Assembly: GCF_014898055.3 (NCBI RefSeq)
Contig: NW_023603184.1
Coordinates: 116,798,615 to 116,862,614 of the forward strand
Reading direction: 5' to 3'
Source of the DNA: Talpa occidentalis
Lineage: Eukaryota > Chordata > Mammalia > Eulipotyphla > Talpidae
Length of the DNA: 64,000 nucleotides
Below are positions 11,253 through 22,077 of this stretch, piece by piece. The notes under the pieces are model-generated. The model was not told the origin of the DNA and did no database searches. It worked only from the letters and a program-made list of their open reading frames with translations. The position numbers and the translations under genes are program-made. The number at the start of each line of letters is the position of its first letter. The first letter of the stretch is position 1.

Positions 11253-11562
11253 AAAGAGTAATCCTGGGCCTCCCCGGTGGCGCAGCGGTTGAGCGCTGGG
11301 TTGTGAAGCTGCCCGCGGCCTTTGCAGCGCCTGTTCGATCCCCGGCTGCTCCCCGGCCACCAGAGGAGGGTCCCACATGGCGCCCAGACCTCTCCTGCCT
11401 CCCGCTGCTCCTCTCAGCAGTGTCCTTCAGTCCTTCTGCCTGCTCTGCTCCCCGCTCTGGCTCTGGTGAATTCTGTCACCCTCCCGCGCTTCTGACTGTA
11501 CCCAGTGCTTGTATAAATAAATAAAAAAAATAAAAATCTTTTAAAAAAAAAGAGTAAACCTG
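11253..11562 (+). mobile_element. tRNA-derived SINE, young subtype
   Basis: Insert 11267-11548. The head 'ggtggcgcagcggttgagcg' contains an A-box-like TGGCGCAGCGG; a diverged B-box region (gttcgatcc) follows about 50 bp on. Then come the ~190-bp body and an A-rich tail of gtataaataaataaa type. The flanks aaagagtaatcctg (11253-11266) and aaagagtaaacctg (11549-11562) are a 14-bp TSD with one change. CpG-rich, as expected of a recent copy. Confidence 0.95.
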
Positions 11563-11759
11563 ATGACTCCAGGATATGGGATCAGGCAAGACTTGCTCTT
11601 CAAGTGCAAGGGTTTTTGTCAGGCACCATGCAAAGCCAGTGGTGTCTGTTTCCGTATGGATCCAAAACCAGTTCTCAAGTAGGTGCTCGTTGGCCCGGAT
11701 TGGCCGATAAGTCTATTCCTGAACTCAACATTTTCTCTGATTAATAAACTCAGTCATTT
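11563..11759. other. Unassigned spacer between SINE and LTR
   Basis: No feature recognised. Confidence 0.5.
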
Positions 11760-12217
11760 TGTTGGGGGGAACGGAGATCCTGAATGAACTCCAAACACAG
11801 GTTTTATGGACTCCATCCCCACCCCAGACCAAAGAGATCCAAGTTATCGAGAACTACAAATCCCATAATGCCATCAACACTAAAGGGAGGATTGCTGGGA
11901 ATTGAGGGCACAGTTAAGTAGCCAGGCTTGGTATATAACCAGACATATGGGCCTTGGGGCTGTTGTTTTCACAGGCCTTCAGCATGCTATTGGGGTTCCA
12001 GCTCAGCGGATCTGGTAGGATGCATTCACCAATTTATCTCTCTTTTTCGCTCTTCCTCCCTGGGTTATTCCTGTCTTAATTTACCTTTTTGTAAATAAGC
12101 CCTTTATTAACCTTTTGTGTGTGTCTGCAGTTGAGCCTCATCATAAGTCCCTTTTAAGTAGGTGAGTGAAGACCCACATTCAGTCAACCCATTTCACATT
12201 GGGATTGCCCTGTAACA
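11760..12217 (+). mobile_element. Solo ERV LTR, 458 bp, plus strand
   Basis: TGTTGGGGGG start and tgtaaca end. It aligns along its length with the minus-strand LTR at 7322-7803: shared 'ggactcc..cccacccc', 'acaaatcccat', TATA region (tatataa, 11932-11938), 'ccctttattaacctt' and 'gtgtgtctgcag'. It is more diverged and has lost CpGs. No primer-binding site follows and no TSD is clear, so it is a decayed solo LTR. Confidence 0.75.
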
Positions 12218-13690
12218 AGGTGGCCACACTTCCCCCCTCAATTAGTTAACCTCAACCCCAGCCACACCAATGATCTGAAAATAAGAGAATGGCTTTGTGA
12301 ATTAGAAGAAAGAAAAAAAAACCCAAAACTTAAATAAGTGAAGACATTCTTTGTTCTTGCATAGAATGCCTTAACGTCATAGAAATGTGAATTTTCTCAA
12401 AAAACAATGAATTCTTTCCCCTACAGCTAGACAAATTGAATCCAAAGATAATTTGAAAATTAAATAAGCAAGAACATCCAGGCAAACCTTAAAATGAAAA
12501 ACAATGAGAAAAACCACATTTTTCCCCTCTATTAAAGCCTCCAATATTACCTACTAAAAACAACAGAGCAGAGAGTATTCTTTACATGTACTCTTGTGTG
12601 TGTGTATCTATCAATGCATGATTTTTGCCTATAGTGACTCCTTATAAGTGGAATTATGGGTAAGATGTATGCATCTATTATGCATTTTTTTAAATCTCAA
12701 GTTTAAAAAACTAAACTACAGTCTGATTTATAGATATTTCTGTGCATATTTTCCAGTATAATTTATATAGTTATCAAAAATACTGAGAGTAATAGAACCC
12801 ACTCCACAGGATGAGAGTTAATTGAGACTATAACTTAGCAATGAATGTAGTAATTACGCTGAGAGAAGCTAAAACTAATAGTCATAGTGATGGTGTTAAC
12901 TAAATCTCAATCTGTTTTCAGCTGGGAAGTCATATAACTCTTAGTTGGCCTATGTCTTCTTTGATCACCTTAAATTCTTTGTGGCCCATGATTTTCATCC
13001 TGGTCCTCTTTCCATCTTTTTTTGAATTGATCAGTGCCTTGTATCAATTTCTTTAATACTTAAAAGAGTTTTCAGACTCTTTGAGCTTTCTTAAAATTCA
13101 CACTTGACTGAGTTTTCTGTTTCAAGAATCTAGCATAGTGCTTGGCAAATAGAAGACCTTCTGTTCAACTCAAGTCTTCGTCAATTATAGTTTATAACTT
13201 TAACTATCCCTGACCTTATTTGCATAACTCCATGTAAAGTTCCATACTGGAACTTCCAATGCATGCTTGGAAATAGGATTGCCAGATGGTTCTAACAAAA
13301 AATACTAAGATAACTTGAGAAAAAAAAATGACCACATACCAAAATTATACATGCCATGAGGTGCAATTTGTTGCTGAAATCTATATTTCATTTTGTGTTT
13401 TACATTAGATAGTTTTTAATAAAGTATTTATTTTTCAAGAACATATTCTGTTATCAAACAAATGGATAATCTATTTCAAGAAAACAAATTGTCTTTTAGC
13501 TAATACTTAATCTACTGTGTTAATTGGTCCATATATTAATGATGGGCAGCACTGATTTTGTAACACTTCTTTGAAGCTCATTCCAGAAAATTTTTCTGAG
13601 AATTATGCAAACCCAACTAACATTTTATAGCTGAATTTATATTTGTCAGTGAATTTTAGCATTTACATATTTTTATATGTCTATTAGCTA
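12218..13690. other. Unassigned, gene-free AT-rich sequence
   Basis: No ORF of note. At about 12780-12870 'taatagaacccactccac' followed by 'gagagttaattgagac' is reminiscent of a MIR 3' part, too weak to list separately. Confidence 0.45.
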
Positions 13691-14045
13691 TTCATTACTG
13701 GGTAACAAATTATCCCCAATCTTACTGGCTTTAAGTAACATTTATTATCTCTCCCAGCATTAATTACCTTGCAGTGTCAGATATTCAGAAGTGTCTTGGC
13801 AGGGTGGTTCTGGCTCAGGGTTTCTCACGAGGGTGTGTCAGTTGTTGATGGGGGTAACAGCACTGGGAAGACTCTCCCTCTTCCAAAGTGGCTCCCTCAC
13901 AAGGTGGCTGATTGTTGGTTTCTTGCCATATGGGCCTCTTCAAGAGATTGTTGGCTAATGGTCTATAGGAGTGTGATCCTGAGACAGGCATACCAGAGTC
14001 TCTGGAATTTTCAAATCATCATCCTTGTCATGAGATTCTCATAGT
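13690..14045 (-). mobile_element. MaLR-like LTR (MLT1 type), minus strand
   Basis: Begins 'tattcattactgggtaacaa', continues 'ggctttaagtaacatttatt', then 'ggttctggctcagggtttct', and later 'aaagtggctccctcac' and 'gccatatgggcctcttc'. This is the reverse complement of an element whose forward strand ends 'ataaatgt..ttgttttaagccac'; a forward copy is at 32630-33075. I believe the family is MaLR-like, but the name is uncertain. Confidence 0.6.
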
Positions 14046-14204
14046 CTATTTTTGTAATGATAAAGATGGTGTGGGGAAAATGTTAAGAGTTGCACTGCAT
14101 ATTATAGGAAGAATTACATCTGTATTACAATTTTCTGAAATCAAACTCAGTGGATTTGTTTGCTATCTTTTGGGTCTTATCTCAATGTCATATTCACAAC
14201 AGTC

Positions 14205-14325
14205 TAATAGTTATTTATGTCTCCAATTTACAGATCAGAAAACAGAGAAAAATCTGGCTCAGGTAGTTACTTTCTGGAGCTAAAATTTGAATGTAGGTAG
14301 TTGATTTTGAAGTCTGGATTCTTAA
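14205..14325 (-). mobile_element. MIR remnant, minus strand
   Basis: 'ccaatttacagatcagaaaa' followed by 'cagagaaaaatctggctcag' and, further on, 'gaagtctgg' follow the reverse-complement MIR order (oligo-dT-like 'ttttacagatgaggaaactg', then the CORE). No TSD visible, as expected for its age. Confidence 0.65.
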
Positions 14326-14501
14326 AAATAAAGCAAACACTGCCTTTTCTTTGGGCCTTATTTATTTCAAATTAAAAAAATCCATTTTACTATAAGAATT
14401 TTAATGTACAGAAAAGAAGACAGAGTTACTCTATGAACTAACATGTACTTAATATCCAGTCCACCACCAACACATGACTATCCCCAACCCATTTATATCT
14501 T

Positions 14502-14855
14502 CTCTCTCTTGTTTATTTTGTAAACTTTTTTTTTAATAGAGGCATGTTTTATTTATTTATTTGTTTGTTTGTTTGTTTTGTTTTGTTTATACATGCCCTG
14601 GGTACAGTCAGAAGCGCGGGAGGGTGAGAGAATTCACCAGAGCCAGAGCAGGGAGCAGAGCAGGCAGAAGGACCGAAGTACACTGCTGAGGGGAGCAGCG
14701 GGCGGCAGGAGAGGCCTGCGCGCCATGTGGGACCCTCCTCCGGTGGCCGGGGAGCAGCCAGGGATCGAACCGGCGCCACAGAGGCTGCGGTCAGCTTCAC
14801 AACCCAGCGCTCAACCTCTGCGCCACCGGGGAGGCCCTCTCTCTTGTTTATTTTG
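14502..14855 (-). mobile_element. tRNA-derived SINE, young subtype with variant 3' tail
   Basis: Insert 14521-14836, flanked by a perfect 19-bp TSD, ctctctcttgtttattttg (14502-14520, 14837-14855). Head and body are near consensus and CpG-rich. The tail is unusual: in element orientation it runs through tttg/ttta-type repeats into aacatgcctctatt and then poly(A). The same extra motif is present only in the copy at 21740-22063. The 95- and 83-codon ORFs here are SINE artefacts. Confidence 0.95.
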
Positions 14856-15299
14856 AAGGCAATCTCAGCTTATAATTAACTGATGATATTTTAATATGAC
14901 TCTCTAAAAAAGAAAGTGGGTCTGTTTTGTTTTGGGTAAAAGAAATCTGGAGGTGGCTCCAACAGGTCCCCTATATTTTGCTCCTCCACCCTCATGCTTG
15001 GCTTCCATCCTCAAGTTCACCTGACAGTTCACAATGCCATTGAAGTATCTGACATCGCATCCTAACTTAAGGCAGGAGGAAGGAAAAGGAAAAAAAAAAT
15101 GCAAACAAAACAAACAAAAGATAAAGACTTCAAAAAACATAAACATTATCATGCCAATAATTCCTTGTATGAAATGTTAAATGTTCAAGTTTCTAATTGC
15201 TTTGTAAGTATCGTTCCTTTCTAAAAAATTGTTTATTTGAGCTGTGGTTTAGATAATGTATATACATTGGATTGATGGATATATATTTTAATTTCATTC
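14856..15299. other. Unassigned, gene-free sequence
   Basis: No repeat family recognised. An A-rich segment (15085-15125) and low complexity around 15230-15320 are the only structure. Confidence 0.5.
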
Positions 15300-16551
15300 T
15301 AATCTATATCTTCTCTTCCTCCCTCTCTCGCTCTTTTTTTTAGGGGGGGTTATTGACCAACATGTACAATATTTTCAAGACTTGATTATTATAAACAAAG
15401 TTGCAACAAATCTATTTGTATTTATTTTTATGGGAACCAATCTTTCATCTCCATCCATTTTTTAAAATATTTATTTTTATACAAGAATTGGGGTACAGGC
15501 CAGAGATGCGGGGGGTGAGAGGATTCACCGGAGACAGATTGGGGAACAGAATAGGCAGACGGATGGATCGCAGTACACTGCTGAGGGGAGCAGTGGGTGA
15601 GACAGGAGAGGTCTGTCCCGCCACGTGGGTTTCTCCTTGGCTGGCCAGGAATCAAACTCGTGCTGCAGTGGCTGAGGATTGCTTCATAGGTTGCGTCTTA
15701 ACCCCTGTGCCACCAGGGAGGCCCTCCATCCATTTTTTTACTGGAGCATAATTTTTTAAATTGATTTTTAAGAGTTCTTTAAATGTTAAATTACCTAATT
15801 TTCTGATAAATATGTCAAAATTTTTCCTAATTTATTGTTTATATTTTGACTTCTTTGTGTTATGTTTTTCTCTACGAAAGTTTAATATTTTTGTGTTGGT
15901 AAATTTATCAATATTTTCCATTATGGAGTTTGGGTTTGGCATCTTGCCTAGAAAGGCCCTTTCTATGCCAACACATGAGAAAAAACAAATCACTTATGTA
16001 TATTTCTAGTACATGCATTTGAAAAATATTTAAATATTTTACTTCCTTGATTCTATTTTAAAATCTAGTTTTGATTTTTCAAATGCCTGCCTTTAATTTT
16101 AATGTATGTTGAACGATCCATCTTTTCCATAAAAATTGGATATGCCACATTTGTCACTAAAAATTCTTTCTCCTTCCTTTTTAAAAATTTTTATTTGTTA
16201 AAGAAACTGAGTTTTAGAGTTTCCCCAAATTCGAATTTGTTTATTACATGTGATAGTAATGGTGTCCTTCACCATGCCCTACTGTTCTCTCTCTTTCCTC
16301 CAAATTGATGATTGGATCTTTAAAGCTCATTGGGTTCACGATCTGATTTTGATTTTCTTGGCAAGATTGCTTCAGCTATAGTGTTGGGTCCCTGTCAGCA
16401 GTAAGATAGTCTTTGGATTTCTCCCTCTTTCACTTTTGTGATGGCAGCAGCTGCTGATAATGATGTCTTGATTTTATACTTCATTAGATATTATACAATG
16501 CCAGTATTTTATTACTGTCTCATCTCTATTAACTAGCTGATACATTAGTAT
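15300..16551 (-). mobile_element. Decayed L1 (ORF2 / 3' region), minus strand, split by a SINE
   Basis: In reverse orientation it follows old L1 ORF2: 'attattataaacaaagttgc', 'taagagttctttaaatgtt', 'aatttatcaatattttcc' before 'cttgcctagaaaggcccttt', and 'gaacgatccatcttttcc'. Stops and indels occur in every frame, so no reverse transcriptase is made. The SINE at 15465-15723 interrupts it, and a second SINE lies at its right end (16568). Part of the right end (16310-16551) is less certain. Confidence 0.7.
15449..15738 (-). mobile_element. tRNA-derived SINE, older subtype
   Basis: Insert 15465-15723, with the TSD ctccatccattttttt-like sequence at 15449-15464 and 15724-15739. The order is tail (aaatatttatttttatac), body and head ('gccaccagggaggccct'). 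The head is of the GGTTAAGA subtype ('tcttaacccctgtgccacca' in this orientation). It sits inside the decayed L1. Confidence 0.95.
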
Positions 16552-16871
16552 AAAGAAAATTAGCTCTGGGCCTCCCTGTGGTGTAGGGGTTAAAGTCTTA
16601 GTGCTATCAAGCTATTGCCAGCCACTGTGGCATGAGTTTGATCCCTGGCCAGGGAGGTGACCCACATGGCACAGCAGACCTCTCCTGTCTTGCGTGCTGT
16701 TCCCCTCAGCTGTGTATTTCAGTGGATCTGCCTGTTCTGCTCCCTGCTCTGTCTCTGGTGAATCCTCTCACCTCCCCCGCCGCCAGAAACCTCTTGCCTG
16801 TACCCCAGTTCTTGTATGCATAAATAAAAAAATTAATAAATCTAAAAAAAAAAAAAAAGAAAATTAGCCCT
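16552..16871 (+). mobile_element. tRNA-derived SINE, older subtype
   Basis: Insert 16568-16856 between aaagaaaattagctct (16552-16567) and aaagaaaattagccct (right copy, to 16871). The head 'gggcctccctgtggtgtagg' shows CpG decay at the A-box. The tail is cataaataaaaaaattaata followed by poly(A). Confidence 0.95.
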
Positions 16872-17137
16872 CATCCACCCTTTGCTTATGCAGTGCTCCA
16901 GTTCACATGAGAAAGTCCATATGAGAAGGGAAGATAAATACTTGCTTTTTTTTACTTGTCAGTTTTCAAAATAATGACTTCATGTATCTATAAAATGTCC
17001 AATTATATTATTCAAGCATCATTATTAACACTTGAATTTAAACTTATGACTGTGTTTCAGACCATTGCAACTATTTTTCTGATCATGTTTAAAGTGTCTC
17101 ATCTTTGGCCAGTGAGCAGCTTTTTTAATTTAGTTCC
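16872..17137. other. Unassigned; possible right-hand continuation of the old L1
   Basis: AT-rich, no ORF of interest. Confidence 0.4.
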
Positions 17138-17363
17138 AGCATCCTTAGTTTTATTTATTTTTATTTAACTTCTTTCTTTTTCATTTTCTTTTTTTATATA
17201 TATTTTTAAATTTTTACATCATTGTTCATTTTTAAACAATATTTGCTTCCCCCCACCCCCTCAGGTGTAGTCCCCATAGAGTTTCCTTCACCAATGCACC
17301 CGTGCACCATCACCTCAGTCCCCTGTGCTCCTCCCTCCCTTCCTCTGAGCATCCTTAGTTTTA
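17138..17363 (-). mobile_element. 5'-truncated L1 tail with perfect TSDs
   Basis: Insert 17154-17347 (194 bp) is the reverse complement of the lineage-specific L1 3' end: T-rich start, 'acatcattgttcatttt', then a pyrimidine-rich stretch that is the complement of the G-rich L1 3' UTR. A perfect 16-bp duplication, agcatccttagtttta, brackets it (17138-17153, 17348-17363). Confidence 0.9.
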
Positions 17364-17427
17364 AAGAGCTTTATTCCTCCCCCCTTTGAATTTGGGAAAA
17401 TGTTCTAGGCTTCTCTTGTGTATCTTT

Positions 17428-17734
17428 TGTACCTTATGTTATCTATTTATTTTTTTTTAAAGATTTATTTTTGTATACAAGAACTGGGGTACAGGCCAGA
17501 GGTGTGGGGGGGTGAGAGGATTCACCAGAGACAGAGTGGGGAACAGAACAGGCAGATTGACCAAAGTTCACTGCTGAGGGGAGCAGCGGGCAAGTCAAGA
17601 GAGGTCTGCTATGCCATGTGGGTTGCTCCCTGGCTGGCTGGGGAATTGAACTCGTGCTGCAGTGGCTGCTGACAGCTTCATAGGTTGTGTCTTAACCCCT
17701 TGTGCAACCAGGGAGGCCCTGTACCTTATGTTAT
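17428..17734 (-). mobile_element. tRNA-derived SINE, older subtype
   Basis: Insert 17443-17719 between perfect TSDs, tgtaccttatgttat (17428-17442, 17720-17734). In plus-strand reading: tail, body, and head ending 'tgtgcaaccagggaggccc'. Confidence 0.95.
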
Positions 17735-18121
17735 ATGTAGCTTATCATCTTACTATATTCTGCTCTGACTTGGACTCAGACATTTTTCTAGTGATGTTGT
17801 GCAGAAATGCAGTGAGATTAATTTTTGAGTGAAAACCAAAATTCAACATCTGTTGAACTGGGCATCAACTACTGACACGAGGTGGTTTCCGTTTTCAACA
17901 CTAGGTAGCACTGTAATATTTTCAATGATGGCACATAATTGCATGCTAGGTTTTTGGCAATTGCTGGGATAAAAAGCAAGTAACTCTGGAAATCAATGTG
18001 AGCAGGAAATAGCATGTTCAATCTGATTCCAAGGTTTAGGAGACTGTAGGCCCAGACAGGTGTCGATATCCTATTAATAAGTGCTATTGTTAAAGAATGA
18101 AATAAAAAAATAACTTTTTAG
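17735..18121. other. Unassigned, gene-free sequence
   Basis: No feature recognised. Confidence 0.5.
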
Positions 18122-18433
18122 TGTGCACTGTTTTTTTCTTCCCTTTTTAAAAATAATGTTTATATTTTTCAAAGATTTATTTATTTATGCATACAAGAGC
18201 TGGGGTGTAGGCCAGAGGTGCAGGGGGTGAGCGGATTCACCAGAGAGAGTGGGGAGCAGAACAGGCAGATCTACTGAAATACACTGCTGAGGGGAGCAGT
18301 GGGCGAGACAGGAGAGGTCTGCTGCGCCATGGGGTCACCTCCCTGGCTGGTGCTGCAGTGGCTGCTGATAGCTTCATAGTGCTAAGACTTAACCCTTTGC
18401 ACCATCAGGGAGGCCCCTGTGCACTATTTTTTT
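18122..18433 (-). mobile_element. tRNA-derived SINE, older subtype
   Basis: Insert about 18138-18417. The flanks tgtgcactgttttttt (18122-18137) and tgtgcactattttttt (from 18418) form a TSD with one change. The body is shorter in the B-box area: the usual 'ggccagggattgaactcg' segment is mostly deleted near 18343. Confidence 0.92.
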
Positions 18434-20519
18434 TTCAAATAAGTTGTTAGGAAATAAATGCTTAAGTGCTTTGTACCTAACTACTTAATAAGAAAAACTA
18501 TTGAATATTAAAAATCATTTTAATTAAAAAAAATACTGAGACATCGAGACTTGTGAACTGAGACACTGGGAACCTCTGTATTAAAACTCTCTTTGCTTTG
18601 CTTTTATATATATGCGGCTAAGAGTTGTTTTATAGGAAGAAAACTGATGCCACTTTCTAATTTACTTTTGCTTATTTTATTAGTATCATTTTCCTCCCAT
18701 GTTTGCTTTATAGCAACTCCTTTAAGTCACTTGCCAAACATTTGAAAGTTAATTTAGCTAAAACAAGACAATAAAATGGAGAGAAAGAGGTCTCAGTGCC
18801 GGTGCTGTAAAACATTAGAGTTTATCTATTTATTGAGACTTTAACTTGCTTTCTCTAATGATTGGTATGTGGTGCTACATTAATCCCTGGGTTGACTTCT
18901 TTATTGAAAAATCACATCAACAAATTTAATTTTAGGTGAATCTGGCTGCTCTATCAGGCACAGGTTAGCTGTAATATAACATACTGAAGGTGTATGAGCA
19001 AGGGTGAGTTCCACCATTGATTCATGAAACTCCCACTCTTCAAGACATTTTAGGAATTTAATGTGCACATACACTCTAGGGCAGGATGCCAGGTCAAATA
19101 GTATAAGTTAGCTACTTTGTTATTTTTTCTTTAGGTAAAATAGAAAAATAGTTGTAATTTGTTCTAGGACTTCTGGACCATATGCCTCTTCTTTGGAGAT
19201 CCTTATGCCAGAGCACTTAGCATGGTTACAGTTTCCTTGCACCATCTCTTTCTGAGCTAAACCAATAAAGCCATTCATTCACCAGCTATCATGACCTTAG
19301 GTGAGTCAGCTGTGGCCAGGTTTGCACTATTTCCAGATACAAAGCTTAGTACAAGGAACAAAGCTTGCCTGGCTCTTTTGTTCAGAAGAAAGTTAGGTGG
19401 CATACATTTCTGAGTGTTCATTAATATTGGCCTAGAATACTCTAGGTGGCAGAACAAATTTGGAAAGTATTAGGTGGGGTTTGTTCCCTTAGGTTTGCTC
19501 CACTTTCCAACTATGCGTTCCCCCACTGGGCCAATACCCTCCATGGTCTCAGGAGGTATTCATTTGCTCCTGATGGCCAGACACAAAAGAGTTAAGAAAG
19601 AAGAAGCAGTTATTTGCAATTCTAAATTCATTGAAAAATCCATAGTAGAACCAAGTCTTGAAAGCCTCAGTGCTTTTGATTTGTAAGAGCTTTTTGAAAG
19701 AGAAAAGAGGTGTTTTTTTGAATCCCATTAGCTTTACTTTGAATATTGAGAACGAAAGGTCTTAGCAAATCTTCATATGTAAAGTTTATCCATTAGCTAT
19801 AAATGTGAGAGAATACTGCCACCTGCTTCTACTCTCACCACTCCTCTATATGCAAACACATACAACATAGAAGATATATCTATATAGAGAAATATGGATA
19901 TATAGATAATTGCTTTTTCCACACTGACAGGAGGAAAAGTATTTTCCTCTAACCTTCAAAATGTGGAGGGTGGTCATAATCCCACATAAAGTTTGGAGGG
20001 TTCTCCAGAGAAGATCTTTGACTCATTTTATTGTTCCAGCAGACTATTAGCCTCTCTGAATCCTCCGACTTGTTTGGTGCTGGCATGGTGGATCAGCCAT
20101 GAAAAAAGTATAAGGAAATGCACTGGCTTGCAAGCAGCTTCACTTGTCTTAGCACAGCATTCTGGATCTGTGAGAAGGTGTCAGGAGTAGAGACTGAAGG
20201 TGAGAGGAACTGAAAGGGCATCACAGCAAAGATTAGGAGGATCCAGAGTCCACAGACCAGTCTCTTGGTCATCATAGTGGCCATACAGGTGTATTTTGTT
20301 ATTTACTTCTGCTTGCCTTTTTGTCATCATCTTTGACAACCATGGGCCTGGTGCCTCACCCTCTGTTGCCATGACTACACATGTCCAAGCTGAACTGAGA
20401 TACAGTTTCCAGTGAAAAGTGAGGAAGTCTTTCCAGAGTCTTGAAATAACTGAATTAAGAGCCTGAAAGGGAGATACTGAAAAAAGGATCAATAAAAAGA
20501 TGATTTCATTCAGCTTGCA
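18434..20519. other. Unassigned, gene-free sequence
   Basis: About 2 kb without a recognised repeat or gene. A minus-strand frame at 20093-20284 starts with a hydrophobic, signal-peptide-like stretch but has no family match, and overlapping minus-strand frames disagree with it. I treat it as chance. Confidence 0.45.
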
Positions 20520-21586
20520 TTTTGAGTTCTACAAACAGCAGAGATGGTTATAGGGGTTGAGGATACAGTATTGAACCCAGGAGAGAAAAACTTTGCTTTT
20601 AGGGGCTTACATTCTGAAGGGGAGAACTTGGGCGATAAAAAGATAAAAAAAATACAGTATGCTTGATAATGTAAGGAAAAGATTAAATCAGGGAATGGAA
20701 TAGTATTAAGTAGGAGGGTGATGGCAAGAAGACCTCACTAAGAATTTAACATTTCAAAGTAAAAATAAAAATAAAACCCTGAAAGAGGGGAAGGAATGAG
20801 GCACATTATAGGGAAGAGGGGGAAAATGCATTCTGGGCAGAAAAATAGTAAATGCAAATATCCTAAGTCAGAAGAATACCAGATGGGCTGATAAGTAGCA
20901 GAAAAACCTGTGGAGCTGGCACAGAGTGAATGAGGGAGAGGCTGTTAGGAATGTTACAGAATGTTCTCTGTGGAAAGGGCGGGGCATCACAGCTAGTGAA
21001 TGGGCACCATTTCCCCTGGCCCCAATTATGCATAGCCTCCTTGGATAGCAACTCCTAGTAGGTCATTAATGAGACTTCCTGATGTGGGACAGCTAGGAAG
21101 GGGTGAGGTGGATATATATTGGAGGTGGAATGAAGGGGGCAGGAGACACATGGAGGGGAGACATGTGGGGAAGCAGCTCCAGGTCTTTGACAGAGTCAGT
21201 GGCAGCTACTATCTTACCCCGTGGTGGATTATGTGGTACATTTTGTATTTTGAGTCATTCCTTCTGTCCCAGCTCCCTGGGACCTGTCTAACCCCTTTTC
21301 TGTGATTCCCCACTAGAAGGTACCTTAGCCTTGTGGCAAACTTTCAGATCTTAGATGCCTTTCCTTGTGCAGAACCTATTTTGCTGGTCATTTGCCCATG
21401 GGTAATTTCTTTCCCTGTCCCCTCTCCCTCTCTCCTTCCTGCTTCCACACTAATTCTATTAAAGCTCTCCCACACTAAGAGTATGGTTTCTTTTTCTCTG
21501 TGAGCACAGACCCTCTTTTTTTTAGAGCATGCACATTAACAGTTTGGGGTCCCTGTGAGCTAACAAAAAGACTCCAAGGTTGTAAC

Positions 21587-21588
<2 letters not shown>

Positions 21589-21626
<38 letters not shown>

Positions 21627-21646
21627 CGCGCGCGCACATGTGTATA
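21589..21646. repeat. (TG)18 microsatellite followed by a CG run
   Basis: Thirty-six bases of TG (21589-21624), then ctcgcgcgcgcaca with an eight-base CG run (21627-21634). It is alternating purine-pyrimidine throughout, the classic Z-DNA-prone arrangement. Likely polymorphic in length. Confidence 0.95.
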
Positions 21647-21725
21647 GGTGGTGGGTGGGGGGCAAAACAGATATATAAGCCACTCTAATCAACTTAAGTT
21701 AAAAAATTTAACCAGTACTATGAAT

Positions 21726-22077
21726 GAAATGGGAAACCAGGGCCTCCCCGGTGGCGCAGCGGTTGAGCGCTGGGTTGCGAAGCTGCCCGCGGCCTCTGCG
21801 ATGCCGGTTCGATCCCCGGCTGCTCCCCGGCCACCTGAGGAGGGTCCCACATGGCGCGCAGACCTCTCCTGCCGCCCGCTGCTCCCTTCAGCAGTGTACT
21901 TCGGTCCTTCTGCCTGCTCTGCTCCCCGCTCTGGCTCTGGTGAATTCTCTCACCCTCCCGCGCTTCTGACTGTACCCAGTGCATGTATAAACAAAACAAA
22001 CAAATAAATAAATAAATAAACATGCCTCTATAAAAAAAAAAAAAAATTAAAAAAAAAAAAAAAGAAATGGGAAACCA
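21726..22077 (+). mobile_element. tRNA-derived SINE, young subtype with variant 3' tail
   Basis: Insert 21740-22063 with perfect 14-bp TSDs, gaaatgggaaacca (21726-21739, 22064-22077). The head 'ggtggcgcagcggttgagcg' and body are close to the inferred consensus. The tail runs aacaaaacaaacaaataaat-type repeats into aacatgcctctat and poly(A), the same extra motif as in the 14521-14836 copy. The 119- and 101-codon ORFs across it are artefacts of its GC-rich body. Confidence 0.96.

Noticed and set aside
14521..14836. tRNA gene suggested by A- and B-box-like sequences
   Set aside because: These boxes are the tRNA-derived promoter of the SINE family, with a SINE body, an A-tail and target-site duplications; no free tRNA cloverleaf.
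20093..20492. Minus-strand ORFs (63 and 103 codons), one starting with a hydrophobic signal-peptide-like stretch
   Set aside because: Overlapping frames compete, no protein family is recognisable, and there is no splice or conservation support.
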